Assembly (NCBI GenBank): GCA_964017155.1
Contig: OZ024857.1
Coordinates: forward strand, 19,684,404-19,748,403
Length of the DNA stretch: 64,000 nt
Origin: Oasisia sp. SBJ-2009
Lineage: Eukaryota > Annelida > Polychaeta > Sabellida > Siboglinidae
Direction of reading: 5' to 3'
How positions within the stretch are numbered: the stretch's first letter is position 1; each line of letters opens with the position of its first letter. Position numbers and translations under genes: made by a program. This document shows positions 1 through 12,600 of the stretch, piece after piece. Below the pieces are notes generated by a model that saw only the letters and a list, made by a program, of their open reading frames with translations, did no database searches and was not told the origin of the DNA.

Positions 1-367
1 ACAAGGAAGCCCTTTGGCTTATCGAGAGTCCAACCTATCTATCTAAGTATACCCCGCCCGTCTTAGGTATATGTCGATTTTATTTTTAAATATGTTAACA
101 CTACTAGCACCTACACAATCAGCTGATAATCTGTTCCATTCGTTTACTATTCTTTGTGAAAATGAAAATTGTCTAATATCTAGTCTACACTGCTTCTTTG
201 CTAATGTAACTCCATGTCCTCTAGTCCTTCTCTCTTAATTGGCCGTGAAAAAAATATTTCTGTCAATATTTTTATACCCATTCAATATTTTAAAAACCTC
301 AATCTGATCTCCTCTCAATTGTTTGGTTTCTAGTGTTGTTAGACCACATTCTTTTAGACGCATTTCA
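1..367 (-). mobile_element. 3' end of a CR1/Jockey-like LINE, reverse transcriptase C terminus
   Basis: Read on the minus strand from about 367 the sequence gives RLKECGLTTLETKQLRGDQI, EVFKILNGYKNIDRNIFFTA, one in-frame TAA, ERRTRGHGVTLAKKQCRLDI, QRIVNEWNRLSADCV and SVNIFKNKIDIYLR before a stop. This is the typical C-terminal tail of CR1/Jockey-type non-LTR reverse transcriptases (RTRGH, WNRLP-like, FKN-x-L-D). The in-frame stop shows a dead copy. It lies in the intron just beyond exon 63. Confidence 0.85.
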
Positions 368-395
368 TAACTAATATTCCTGAGTTTTGGTATAC

Positions 396-694
396 CTTGC
401 CCAGGTTTATGGAGTCGAGGTCATGTAACATGCCGTGGGCGAGTTTGAACTCTTGCTGTGTGATCTCGACCTCACGCTGGCGCTGTCGACGCCAGAAACT
501 GCGTCTCGCGACGACTTCGTCCTCCAACATAGCGACGGCCCCCAGCGGAGGCTTGCGCTTGCGATGGCCACCAGAGGACAGTGTCACCGGGATGACAGTG
601 TCAGTCTCTGGTCTCACTCGCACCCCACTGATGGGACTCAACTCTCCAGTCAGAGGGTCCACACACTTGTGTCCGATCATTATCGGGATTTCAC
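396..694 (-). CDS. Exon 63: last exon in the window, not the gene end
   Basis: 299 nt, phase 1 in and phase 0 out. [20 protein letters not shown] and [13 protein letters not shown] are tail repeats. [12 protein letters not shown] is a basic patch, and [20 protein letters not shown] is strongly basic and helical. It ends LDSINLGK at a donor AAG then gtatac. Reading past the donor meets a stop after 14 codons inside intron-like sequence, so termination here is possible but a further exon is more likely. Confidence 0.82.
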
Positions 695-3600
695 CTGGGC
701 GGAAATAAAATCAAATAGAAATATTAAACCTGTCATTAGCCAATGAATTGGCACATACAAAATTGTGTTTCTGGCTTAATCAAACATGTATGAAAAACTC
801 AACTCTCTTGTAGGCAGGTCAACATCGTTATCAGAATATCATTGTTAGGTCATTATAGGAATTTCATCTTGACTCAAAAGTAAACAATAAACAAATCATT
901 GACCAATGTAGTGGGTTATCTAAAAATGCATTACAAAGTATCAGCAAAACAAAAACAGTTACATTTAAAATCACAATATCTGCAAGTTATTTAGTTGTAC
1001 CAAGAAGAGCAAGAACAAGTAACTATTTTATTCGCATACTGACCTTGTCCTTCAGGGTCCTCAATGGTGCCGCCTAGTGGACGGAGGCCACCTTTTGTCT
1101 TTGCTCGTCCTACGCCAAGTATCGGCACCTCAAGGTCGGCACCTGAGGGATCCTTCATTGTTGTGCCGATGAGGATGGGGAGCAGTTGTCCAGTGCGGCT
1201 GCATGCATACGTACCTGGAAAACCACACGATCACATTATCACTAGTGCACACACTCCGTGGGACAACAAAGCCAGAGTGCTGACCATGGTCATTCTAGTA
1301 CATTGAATTAAAAATTCTCCCATGACTAGTTCATTGATGTCGTCGACAATTACAACATCACATTCAGGAGACAATATTTTAGTGATACCCCTAGAAACTC
1401 AATTTATTCACATAAAAAATAAATAACAGTAAATATCTACCTTTGTGTTTTATAGTCCTTTGTCAATAGGTAGTCCAGAGAACAATGTTTTAAATAGGCT
1501 AGTATATTCATTGCCTAATTATTAATAGTTCAACTATTAGTAGTTATATGTATATATGCCAAACACATGGTTAAATGTCTTGTTAAATGACAAAACCTTT
1601 AAAATAACATAGTTTCTCACATCACAACTGTATGCGGGTGCATAAAGTTTATGAAATTTCATGCTGCAGTAGTAACATAAACTATATTAACATTGTTGGA
1701 AAAGGAAAATCTTGATGGGAGTCACACACACAATTGTGATGCAGATGAACAACAGGCCTAATCAACAATCATTTAAATGGAAACTGAATCAACTGTTGGG
1801 CCCACTACCCTCGTGGGGTCCACTCCCCTGAAACCAATTCCCCTTGTCAGGCCTACTCTGCTCGTGAGGCCCACTCCCCTCATAAGGCCCACTTTGCTCA
1901 TGAGGCCCACCCCCCCTAGTGAGGCCCACTCCCCTCATAAGGCCCACTTCGCTCATGAGGCCAACCCCCCCTAGTGAGGCCCACTCCCCTCATAAGGCCC
2001 ACTTCGCTCATGAGGCCCACCCCCCCTAGTGAGGCCCACTCCCCTCATAAGGCCCACTTCGCTCATGAGGCCCACCCCCCCTAGTGAGGCCCACTCCCCT
2101 CATAAGGCCCACTTTGCTCATGAGGCCCACCCCCCCAGTGAGGCCCACTCCCCTCATAAGGCCCACTTCGCTCATGAGGCCCACCCCCCTAGTGAGGCCC
2201 ACTCCCCTCATGAGGCCCACCCCCCTAGTGAGGTCCACTCCCCTCGTGAGGCCCACTCCCCTCATGAAGTCCACTTTCCAAAACCCACTCCCCTCGTGAG
2301 GCCCACTCCCCTCATGAGGTCCACTTTCCAAAATCCACTCCCCTCGTGAGGCCCAATCCTCTCGTGAGGCCCACTCCCCTCGCGAGGCCCACTCCCCTCG
2401 TGAGGTCCACTCCCCTCACGAGGCCCACTCCCCTCATGAGGCCCACTCCCCTCATGAGGCCCACTTCCCTCACGAGGCCCACTTCCCTCATGAGGCCCAC
2501 TCACCTGGAGAGCCGCCATTGGTGGCAAGGATAGATGCCCTCTCCTCCCTCCTTGCGAGGTCATGAGTTGCCCGCAGAGAGGCTGTCATACTGAGAGTTC
2601 GTGCGGAGGCGAGGTCCTTCAGGGCGGCCTCAATACTGCTCTCCTCTCTCCTCACATTCAGCCTCTTGCCGAGGTCTGTCTCACTCGCTTCTACACACAA
2701 AGTTCAACACACTTAATATATTCCTTGTTATGTGCACACATGCAGCTACCTGTTGTTCTATCTCACTGATAACACCACAGTATCCTGCAGAATTCAAGCA
2801 CAGAGGAGCAACAAGCAAAATAATTTAGTGTAACCGCGAATGGGAACTGAAAAATGTCGTCATTGGAACACGGGACCACCAAATGTTTAGGGCTGGGAAT
2901 CATTTCAAACAAATAAAAATCTGTTTTCAGTTTTTTCGTGAAAGGTGACCTTAGTTTAAGAAAATTGTATAGTAATAGAGTTGATTCCAGATTTTTTACG
3001 CAGCTACTGAGAAACCATGTTTGCAATGAGCTTAGTTATAGGAACAAAAGGTTGTTGGGAAATGCAAGATATAAGAATCCTGGGGGCATCAGAAAAATGC
3101 AGGAGATGAACTAATTAAGATGGCTAATGAAAGGCCCTGATATGTAATATTAGCTAATTTTAATGTTATTTTATATATAACCAGTACCAAGTGCAATTGC
3201 TTAAGTAGGATTAATGATTGTGAGAAACAGGGGGCTTTTACCTTGGGTTAATTTATCCATTATCAATCAGTCTGGTATAAATAGTAATTCATGCATCAGC
3301 CAGTATTTATATTAATCAGCATTTAAGTCTTAGTATAAAACAAATATAAACACATATGAACACAATATCAGGATGTCATAAATAAAGGAAGTTCATCATT
3401 ATTATAACTATTATTTTACTAGTGACAGTTGCCTACCTGCGACGGCTTTGTTTAAGTCCTTCAGTGCCTTCACAAGCTGACTCTCGGCTGCAAGCACATT
3501 CGTGTCCAGTAGCAACTGGTGCCCACCACTAGATGGCACCACCTCACTGTCAGCGAGATTAGCTGAGCTGACGTTGACCTGGAGTCCACTCATTTGCTCC

Positions 3601-6600
3601 TTGAACTTGTCGCAATGGGTGATTGCCATGGGTCCATTTGTGCCAGGCCTTGTTCCCCCAACTGGCAACACTCGGCCTAAAACACACACCAGAAGTCAGA
3701 TATTTTCATCTGGTTGCTAACACCAAAAGGCACCAGCAAGTGTAATAAACATGAAATTTGTATACGCTGTTCCAACATCCATTGCTCACAGTGCTGTACA
3801 GAAAGTTCTTAAACATTGATAGGTCTTTAGTTTAACTTTAAAAGAAGCACTGGTCATAGTTAATGTCAGATGCTGTGTATGAGTGTGAGTGTGTCATGGT
3901 TTTACATCCTATGTAAATATACACATAAGAATTAATGTCATATTAAACAATCTACTGAATTGAATTTCAATAAACTGAGTTGATGTATATATTTTAGTTA
4001 TCTCTTTAATTGGTATTTTACACATTCTCTGTAATATTCTAAACATTTTTACTTCATTTAAATACACTGTTTTAAATATAATTTATCTACTTTTTCTTAC
4101 TACTACATACCGGAGCGTTCGTCGAGGGTGACAGCCATGATCGGCACGACCTGAGATGACACGGGGTCAATCATCATTGACCCAACCTCTATCGCAACTG
4201 GCAGACGAGTGACAGGGTCGACATGAGAGCCCCCTACAGGCAACAACGCCCCCGTCTGGGGGTGGATCGTGACGGCCTGAATCGGCACGTGCAGACCGCT
4301 CTCTGGGTCTGGTATTGGGGCGTTGTAGGCTAGCTCACTGCTGCCCTCTAGTGGGGAGAGTTTGTTCGAAACCGGGGCGCCTGTGTCAGGGTTGATGGGG
4401 TACTTGACGTATGGGATGAGTGGGTGGTCTCGTCGACTGGATTCACCTGTGGAACGACAGGTGGAAATGTGAATTATAATGGCTGTAACGACTGGTTTAT
4501 CATCCATGTGACCTGGTTCTTACCAAAAGGTCCATCAGAGTACCAACAAATTTATAATTACCAGGTACCCAAAAATGCCATATATTTTAAAAATTCTGAC
4601 TCCAGGTTTTTCTTTTTAAAACAAAACCACAACAGAAATTGTTTAATACTTGTTCGAGGAGATGTCTTGCTATGTTAGTAATTTAATTCACAATACTGTT
4701 TAACAAAATTGCTCACAAAGCTATTTCGAGGTTATGTGCATAATTCTGATTATTGTAACAGATAAGCTCTGACACTGCAAATCCATCAGTTATGAATAAT
4801 ATATGTATAACCATCTGCCACGCCTTTTTTGTTGAAATCCAAGTAGCATAAGGCACTGCGGGGTGATTGCTCAGTATATCATTTTAATTTATACTTCTAT
4901 ACACATGTATAGGGGAGAGTGAGTCATAACTGGAGGGCACAGGATCCTCACAACGAGTGCCATCAGGCGAATAAACATGGCTTTCATGAGGCACCGTGCA
5001 CTTTCAGCGTATGGACCTTTCCAAGGAACATAGGTTGCTGTAGTGGGCAACATGTGATGCAATGTGTTAGCAGACTGCGGTGGACGATAATTCTACTTAA
5101 GCAGTCGCCCTTGATGCTGGTTATGTATAAAGTAATATTAAAATTAGCTACTCTTACATACCGAGCCCTGTCATTAGCCATCTTAATTAGTTCATCTCCT
5201 GCATTTTTCTGATGCCCCCAGGATTCTTATATCTTGCATTTCCCAACAGCTGTTTGCTCCTAGAACTAAGCTCAATTTTGCAAATGATTTCGGGGCATAA
5301 TTGGTTGTGGTGAGAGTGCCATGGGTGAACATCCGAGTAGGTGGTGTGTGGTTTCTGTAGAGAAGACTATCAGTAACACAGTACTATATTATAACTATCC
5401 AGTCATGCCCCACTCTCTCCTACTTTATCACATTTAGGAAACCTGTGTTAACAATGAAATATATAGAAAATAATCCAAAGGTAACAATAAGCGCAAATAG
5501 GATAATCTAGCAGATTATCACCAACCTGAAGTAGAGTCGATGGTGACGATAAGTTTTGATGTGACAGGATCGTATGACACATTGCCGTGGATGGGCAGGA
5601 CATGTCCTGTCTCTGGGTGGACAAAGTAGTCGGATGGGACATCAACTACATCGCCCGAGGACAGCAGCATCTTGGCATCACTGTTGGGCACTGTCAGGCC
5701 ATTCACCTTGTCCACATGGACGAGGTCAGCAGCCAGGGTACTTGAGGCTGGACCTGCGGTCAGTCAGAAGTTATGGTCAGTCATAATTTACATATAGTCT
5801 CTTTTCAGTCATTGTAAAATATTGTCTTATTTGTTGTGTCAACCACATCGATTTTAAAATATTCACTGAAAAGAAATTGTTTGAATGAAATGCAATAATT
5901 GTCTATTTTTTTACTTGTGACAATCTGCGGTTGGTAAAAATTTATGATCTGTCATTTGTTATTACTTAAATTTGGATTATGACAATTTATGGGCTGTTCG
6001 ATATGACTGATGACAATTTCTGGTCAATAACAATTTGTTGTCTGTAACAATTTGTTATCTGTGACAATTTTATGGTCATAGACAATTTGTGATCAGTGTC
6101 AATTTGATATCATTCACACTTGTCCAACAAACGCCGAGATGTCACAATAAACTTACCCATCAACTCGTCTCTGCTCATGGGTTCTCTGGTTCCTGGCTTG
6201 ACCAGTGGGGCTCCAAGGCCCTGACCGATGAGGGCCCAGGCCCCCACCCTCTCACACTCCTGCTCCACTCTGCTGGCCATACGGTCAAGGAGCAGACCAG
6301 CGCGACCAGTCACGGTCCGGTGGAGGTCCCTGTCGAAGCCGGCATCGGTCAGTACTTGACCACGCTGTAGTCTCTCTGTGTGGTCCTTGAGTAGGCGAGA
6401 CACTTCCCGCTGGTGAGACTCGTATGACACCTGGAACACACACAGGTACGCTGGACACTTCTCAGGATGGTTCTTTTTCAAATCAAATTTGTTTATTTTG
6501 CATATCCAAAAAGTTTCTTCAAGATTCAAAAGACTGTGTTTTCCCTTTTAAAGGGATACTCCAGGCAGTGAGATATTCACAGCATTTACTTATATCTGTA

Positions 6601-9600
6601 TATTGGTTGTGCATAGTAATTGTGCACAAAGATCGTTGATAAACAATTAATTATAGTATAATTGTCCCTTCTCGACTGTACTCGATGTTGGATTCAGTGC
6701 GCAGCCATCTTGAGACTTATGTGCCAGTGACGTAAACCGCTTACGTCACTGGCGCATGCACGTTCGAACATACATTGATGTATCCAGTATGTCGTGGATT
6801 GCTTATGTCACTATCACAATTGTTAGCGAAGATTCTGCCAATCCTTGCCTTTTCAACAAAACATCATTGACGTAAACGATTTGGTTTACGTCACTGACGC
6901 ATAAGTTTCAAAATGGCAGCGCCCTGAATCTAAGATAGCATGTTTTTGATAGCATTAAACTACAACTAATTGTTTATTAACGATCTTTGTGTACAATTAC
7001 TAGGCACAACCAATATAGTATACATATGTAAGTTAATACTGAGAACGTCTCACTTTTAAGCATTACAGAAACAACGACAATTATTCTTCACTTACGCACT
7101 AAAATGCCAGTAATAAGATTGGTAATCCAGATACAGTTGTTAATACACTTAATGAGGGTAGTTACACTTAATGAGGGTAGTTACACTTAATGAGGGTAGT
7201 TACGAGCTATCCCGTGTATATGATGATATCAGTAGTACTGACGAAGTCAATGTGTCACAGTCAAAGAAAGTCTTTCCAGGCTTGAATATGCAAAATGAAT
7301 ATTTGTGACTCATACAAAGTATGTTCTTATACAGCATTTAAGAATGTTCACAGTGGTTTATTCACTGGCAGACCTGTTCAATCGAACACCATCTCAACCT
7401 ATCTGAGAAAAATTCAGCCACACTGCAGTTAATGCGCAAAAACTATTCACGTGCAAATATCCACCACTGTCTACAGCCAGGTACTAATTCACACAGCCGA
7501 GTGAATTGTAGCAATGTACACTGCAGAGTGAACAAACTTGCCCAACGTTTGACACGACAGGCCAGGATTGAAACTTGGATTCTCTAGACTGGTTGAGTGC
7601 GATGTTCCAGTCACTGGGCTACTGAGCGCTCCATAGACAGAAGGTAAATGTTGGGTGTGTAACATATTATACACTGACCTTCTGCTATTGTACTCTGTAA
7701 TGTTAATTATATTAATACAAGGGAATACACGCATAAAAATCTATTTAATTTGCTGCAATCAGTTAACTACACCAAAACTAGTAATGTGGGGGGAGTACCT
7801 GGACCAAGTTTGGTTATCTGTTTATTTTTTACTTATTTATACTATCTATTTACATGCATGTTTGTAAGTACTGGTTTCTGGGTTTTATTTGTAACAGTAA
7901 TACACACAATTTAGAAAAAATACATAGATGCCTGTGATATACAAATAATTTCAACTGAGTAAGTCCAACTGGACCTTCTCGTTGTGACCCTGGCCTTAGC
8001 AAGGGCTAAAACAAGACAACCCTGAATCCTACTGACTGAGCTAATCACCCTACCAGGGGAAACATCAAACCATAAATGCCCTACCTGGTGTTCTTCCCGG
8101 TCCTCCTCATTTTTGTTCCTCAGCAGCATGGTCCTATGAAGGACCGCCTCAAACTGAGCCCCGAGGTCCTTGCGTCTCTCCAGCTCGGTCTGTAGCTCCT
8201 TCAGCTTGCTCTTGTACGCGGCCAGGTCTTCGTCCGTGGCCAGACCCGACTGGCCGTCCAGGTTCAACTTGGTCGCCCACAGGCCCTTCAGCGACTCATT
8301 CTCCGTGCTGATTCGCTGATACAACTGCTTCACCTGTTGTAGGAGACAACCAGAGACACCTGGTGAGAAATTGGAACAGGGGGTGTGATGTCATAGGTGT
8401 TCTCCTAGTGCAGGGAGGTGCACCACAACGGTTCTACTGATGGAAATTTGTGGTGGTGTAAGAAAGTTTAATAGTTCTCGTTGAAAGGGGCTTTCTCAAC
8501 AATCTCATTTGGTGTCAGTATGATAACAGTAATTAAATAAGCAGCTATGTAAATCATTAGGAAACAGTCTCCAGTAACTTATGTGAGCACAGATATTTGT
8601 GATTAACATCAAGTTAATCTAACACCATTTTTGTGTGGCTTCTATAATTTAAATTTTACTGTAATTACTGTTACTTATTCGATCAACATTACTACTGACA
8701 TCATACAATATTACTGTGCACAACTATATAGTACAGCTACTGAAGTGTTTATACAAATCCATTCACATTGCCACAGGCAAAACAACATCAAGATTTCCCG
8801 TTTAATAATAATATTAAACTACTTCAACATGAACCTGAGCAACTCAGAGGCTGAACAAAACAAGACAAAACAGAATCATCATCAAGTAAGCTAACAAGTC
8901 ATTACTAAAGCTAGAGACAGTTTGGTGCACTACTACAGCGCCTGTGTTGAGAGGATGTGTTAACCCTCACCTGTTCCTTCTGCTCCCCGAGGTTGCGAGT
9001 GACGTCTCTCGCCTGGCGAGACAACACGTCGTACAGCGTCTGAGAACTGAACGCCTCCAAGTCCAACTGACGGTCGTAATCCCAGAATTCATCATTTTTC
9101 ACCACCGCTACTGCAGCTGTATGACAACAGAGATGACGCGATGATTACGGATGTCATCACTTAACGAAGTACTTAATTTTGTACAAACAATTTCAATATA
9201 CGATACCTATGTGAAACTAATTTTTTTCATAATAGTATATAATCGTAACTACAACAGCAGTGTCATATTAAACAGAAATTATTATTAAAAACTTCTTGCA
9301 TATAATCAAAGTCTGCATTATAACCAGAATATATTTATTAACAAAAATATACATAACTGTGCAATATTAAACAAAACATTTTGTGTAGTGTCATACATCT
9401 AGTTATCATCTTCCTGTCACACAACACCCATCATACAACACCTGTCATTTGAGACCTGTCACACAACACCCATCACACAACACCTGTCATTTGAGACCTG
9501 TCACACAACACCCGTCACACAGCACCTGTCATTTGAGACCTGTCATATGGCACCCGTCACACAACACCTGTCATTTGAGACATGTCACACAACACCCATC

Positions 9601-12600
9601 ACACAACACCTGTCATATGAGTCCTATCACACAACACGTATCACACAACACCTGTCATTTGAGACCTGTCACACAACACCCATGACACAACACCTGTCAT
9701 TTGAGACCTGTCATATGGCACCCATTACCTATCTGTCACACAACACCTGTTATATGAGACCTGTCACACAACACCCATCACACAACACCTGTCACATGAC
9801 ACATGTCACACAACATTTCTCACATGACACCTGTCACACAATACCTGTCACATGAGCAGACAAACTCACCCGTGTCAGTGCCTGTGTCAGAGGCCGGCCC
9901 CTCAATGGCGGCCACATTGGCTGTGAGGTTGCGGTTGTACTTCTTCACGGAGTGGACGGTGGAGCCCTTGCTGGAGTAGTCGTCAAAGTTGAACTTCTGT
10001 GCGAGGTAGCGGTAGCGCGGAGAGATAAACATCGCCTTGCTCCAGCCGTACTTCTTGAAGAGCAACTGGAGGGGGATATGTGCACACGGTTAATGCCATT
10101 GTAGAGAAATATTCAATAGAAAATCATAATTAGAAATAAGCGCAGGAATATTCCAGCAGAGGTGGAGATTTGTTGTTTTTACATCTAAGTAGAATAATTA
10201 CTGGATTGTGTCTCGCAGCAAAGTGGGGAGCGTGGTAGAGCGCCGGACTGTCAATCGAGGGGACGGTGGTTCAATTCTACCTGCCGCCGTTTTTAGACTT
10301 AGGCAATTTCGTTCACCCCACATTTGCCTGTGTCTTTCGGAAGAGACACTAAAAGCCGGTGGTCCCTTCTATCTGGTGTCTGTGCCAGGGGAAGTAAAAT
10401 ATCCCACACAGGGGGTAAATGTGTAACCTGTAGTGGACTCACAAATTCTCGTTGGACTTTAAACACCCTCCAAAGGGCCCCGTCCAGTATCTGAGAGAAG
10501 AAGTAAGTGTGGGAAATGATGCTAACAATTTGTCATCACCATTCAGCTGTAGCAGCGGACAACCACACTGAAGTAACTGGGGAGGGGCAATTACAAACAC
10601 TTCCTTCACCATGACCTGGAGACACCACCCTAATGTTGTCACCACACACACACCTGCTGTGAACTGTGACTCACCAGTGCGATGATGATGAGGACGAAGA
10701 AGAGCACGAGGGCGGCCATGAGGACGGCCATGACGATCCAGTCCGGGGACTGCAGGATGTTACGGTCCAGGGACATCCCGTTCTGGATGAGGTAGCGGGC
10801 TGTCGGTGGGAAGAAGGGACCGTCCTCTGTGCACTGGGCGTTCTTGGCCATCACTTTGATGTACTGAGACACACACACATGGCAGAACATGAGGCAGGCA
10901 CTTATCGTTCAATCACATGACAATACTATATTTTTATCTATATAGACTGAACCATTATTAGTCTGTTTTTATCGGTTAATGCAAATTAAAAATAATATAC
11001 TAATGGATCAGTAATTAATTGCATGATAAAACTGTATAAATACAAAATCTACTAGGGGATCAGTCATTATTTATTAGGTGCCAGATAGAGGAAGCAGGGC
11101 ACACTTGCTTAGGATTTAAACCCATCGCAAAATACTGTGCACTGAAGGTTAAAGTGGAATTAAAAATCCAAACTGGTAATTTAAAATAGCATACATAAGC
11201 TACCTAAAATACATGTAAGTAAGACTGAGCAAATATAATTTAATGTTAATAATTTTATATGAAAATACATGAACAATTTAAATGAATTTATAAAATAAAA
11301 TAATAAATAAATAAATAAAATATGAATTCAATAAAACTAAAAATAAGTTACTTTAAAATATATAATAAATAATAAAAGCAAATGCTATAATCAAACTGTC
11401 ATTGTTGCACTACAGAGTTGTGCGAAGGCAGGCTGGAGAAAGGACATATGACAAGTGGCCTACCATTTTCTTATTGATGTCGGTGCTGACATAGAAGACA
11501 TAGGAACCAGGGTCCTTGAAGCGGTAGGCAAACAACGTTGTGGCAGTCGACTGTTGTGACTGGGACTCCATCAGCTCACGGAAACCACCGTAGTCAAACT
11601 TCTCATTGGTGTTGTACAGATTGTCCCTGCAAAGGGAAATGTCACGGTTAAGGGTACGACATTTGTGCCAGTTTCACAAATTATTTTTTGAATTTCAGGT
11701 TGTCAGAAAAACACAGTGTTTGAATACGTATTGTCATTATGGTAATATAAAAATGGGCCAAGTGGCCCTGAAGTGCTTTGGACTATTTAGTGAGTTGGTA
11801 ATTATGAATAAAATGTGTTTTGGTGAATCATAACGACAGCCTAGTCTCTTCACTATAATCACTTAATTGGCATTGTACTTGGTTATTCATACGAGATGAC
11901 CAGAAACACAGCCAATAGCATGACTGCAGCAGACATAATATATCCATAAAGTGTATTAATATTAACTCTACAGTTGTCCAGAATATAAACGTTCTATGCT
12001 TGTCAGTTACTTAACCAGTAAACACCACAGTCACATAATTTTAATGATAACAAAACACACATCAAAATAAACACAACTTGCATTTATAGACAATCAGTAG
12101 TTATGAAAATATAGCTTAAACAATGCAGGCAAGGTACTGTCCACTTTAACAGGGATCTACTGTGTTATTGATACAGCCCCTATCACTGCTGCCATCGAAC
12201 CCAATTAGTCACAGTATCCCATCAACAATAGAAGACTGGGAATGTCCACCTTTGGCATAATCATAATTGGCACCAGAAACAAAAGTTATAATTGGAGCAA
12301 GAACCTGCAAACATTTATGGTGGAAAAGCACTTTCAAACAAATATGTTGAGCTTTTTACGAGAGGTGGCTATAGTTTCAGAAAATTTAACAATAATATGG
12401 GGTTGATGCCAGATTGTTGGTGCAGCTATTGGTTTAAGGAACAAAAGGTTGTTTGGAAATGGATGATCTAAGGGTCCTCAAGATATCAGAGAAATGTCTG
12501 TTTGTGAAGCTAGTTGTGCTGTACGACACACACAGATCAGCCCCAGACACTCACTTGTCATAGAGAGGGTAGCGTTCATTGGTAACACTGAAGAAGACCA

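Noticed and set aside
354..395. Gene end with a stop codon just after exon 63
   Set aside because: Reading through would cross a good donor (AAG|gtatac) into intron-like, AT-rich sequence beside a LINE; kept only as a possible alternative end.
1777..2564. Pro/Arg-rich or Gly/Val-rich proteins of up to 106 residues
   Set aside because: Products of the 18-bp minisatellite in both strands.
10213..10290. tRNA gene in the head of SINE B (also 40281, 41501, 30105)
   Set aside because: Box-like motifs are present but no acceptor stem closes and the sequence runs on into a SINE body shared by several copies.
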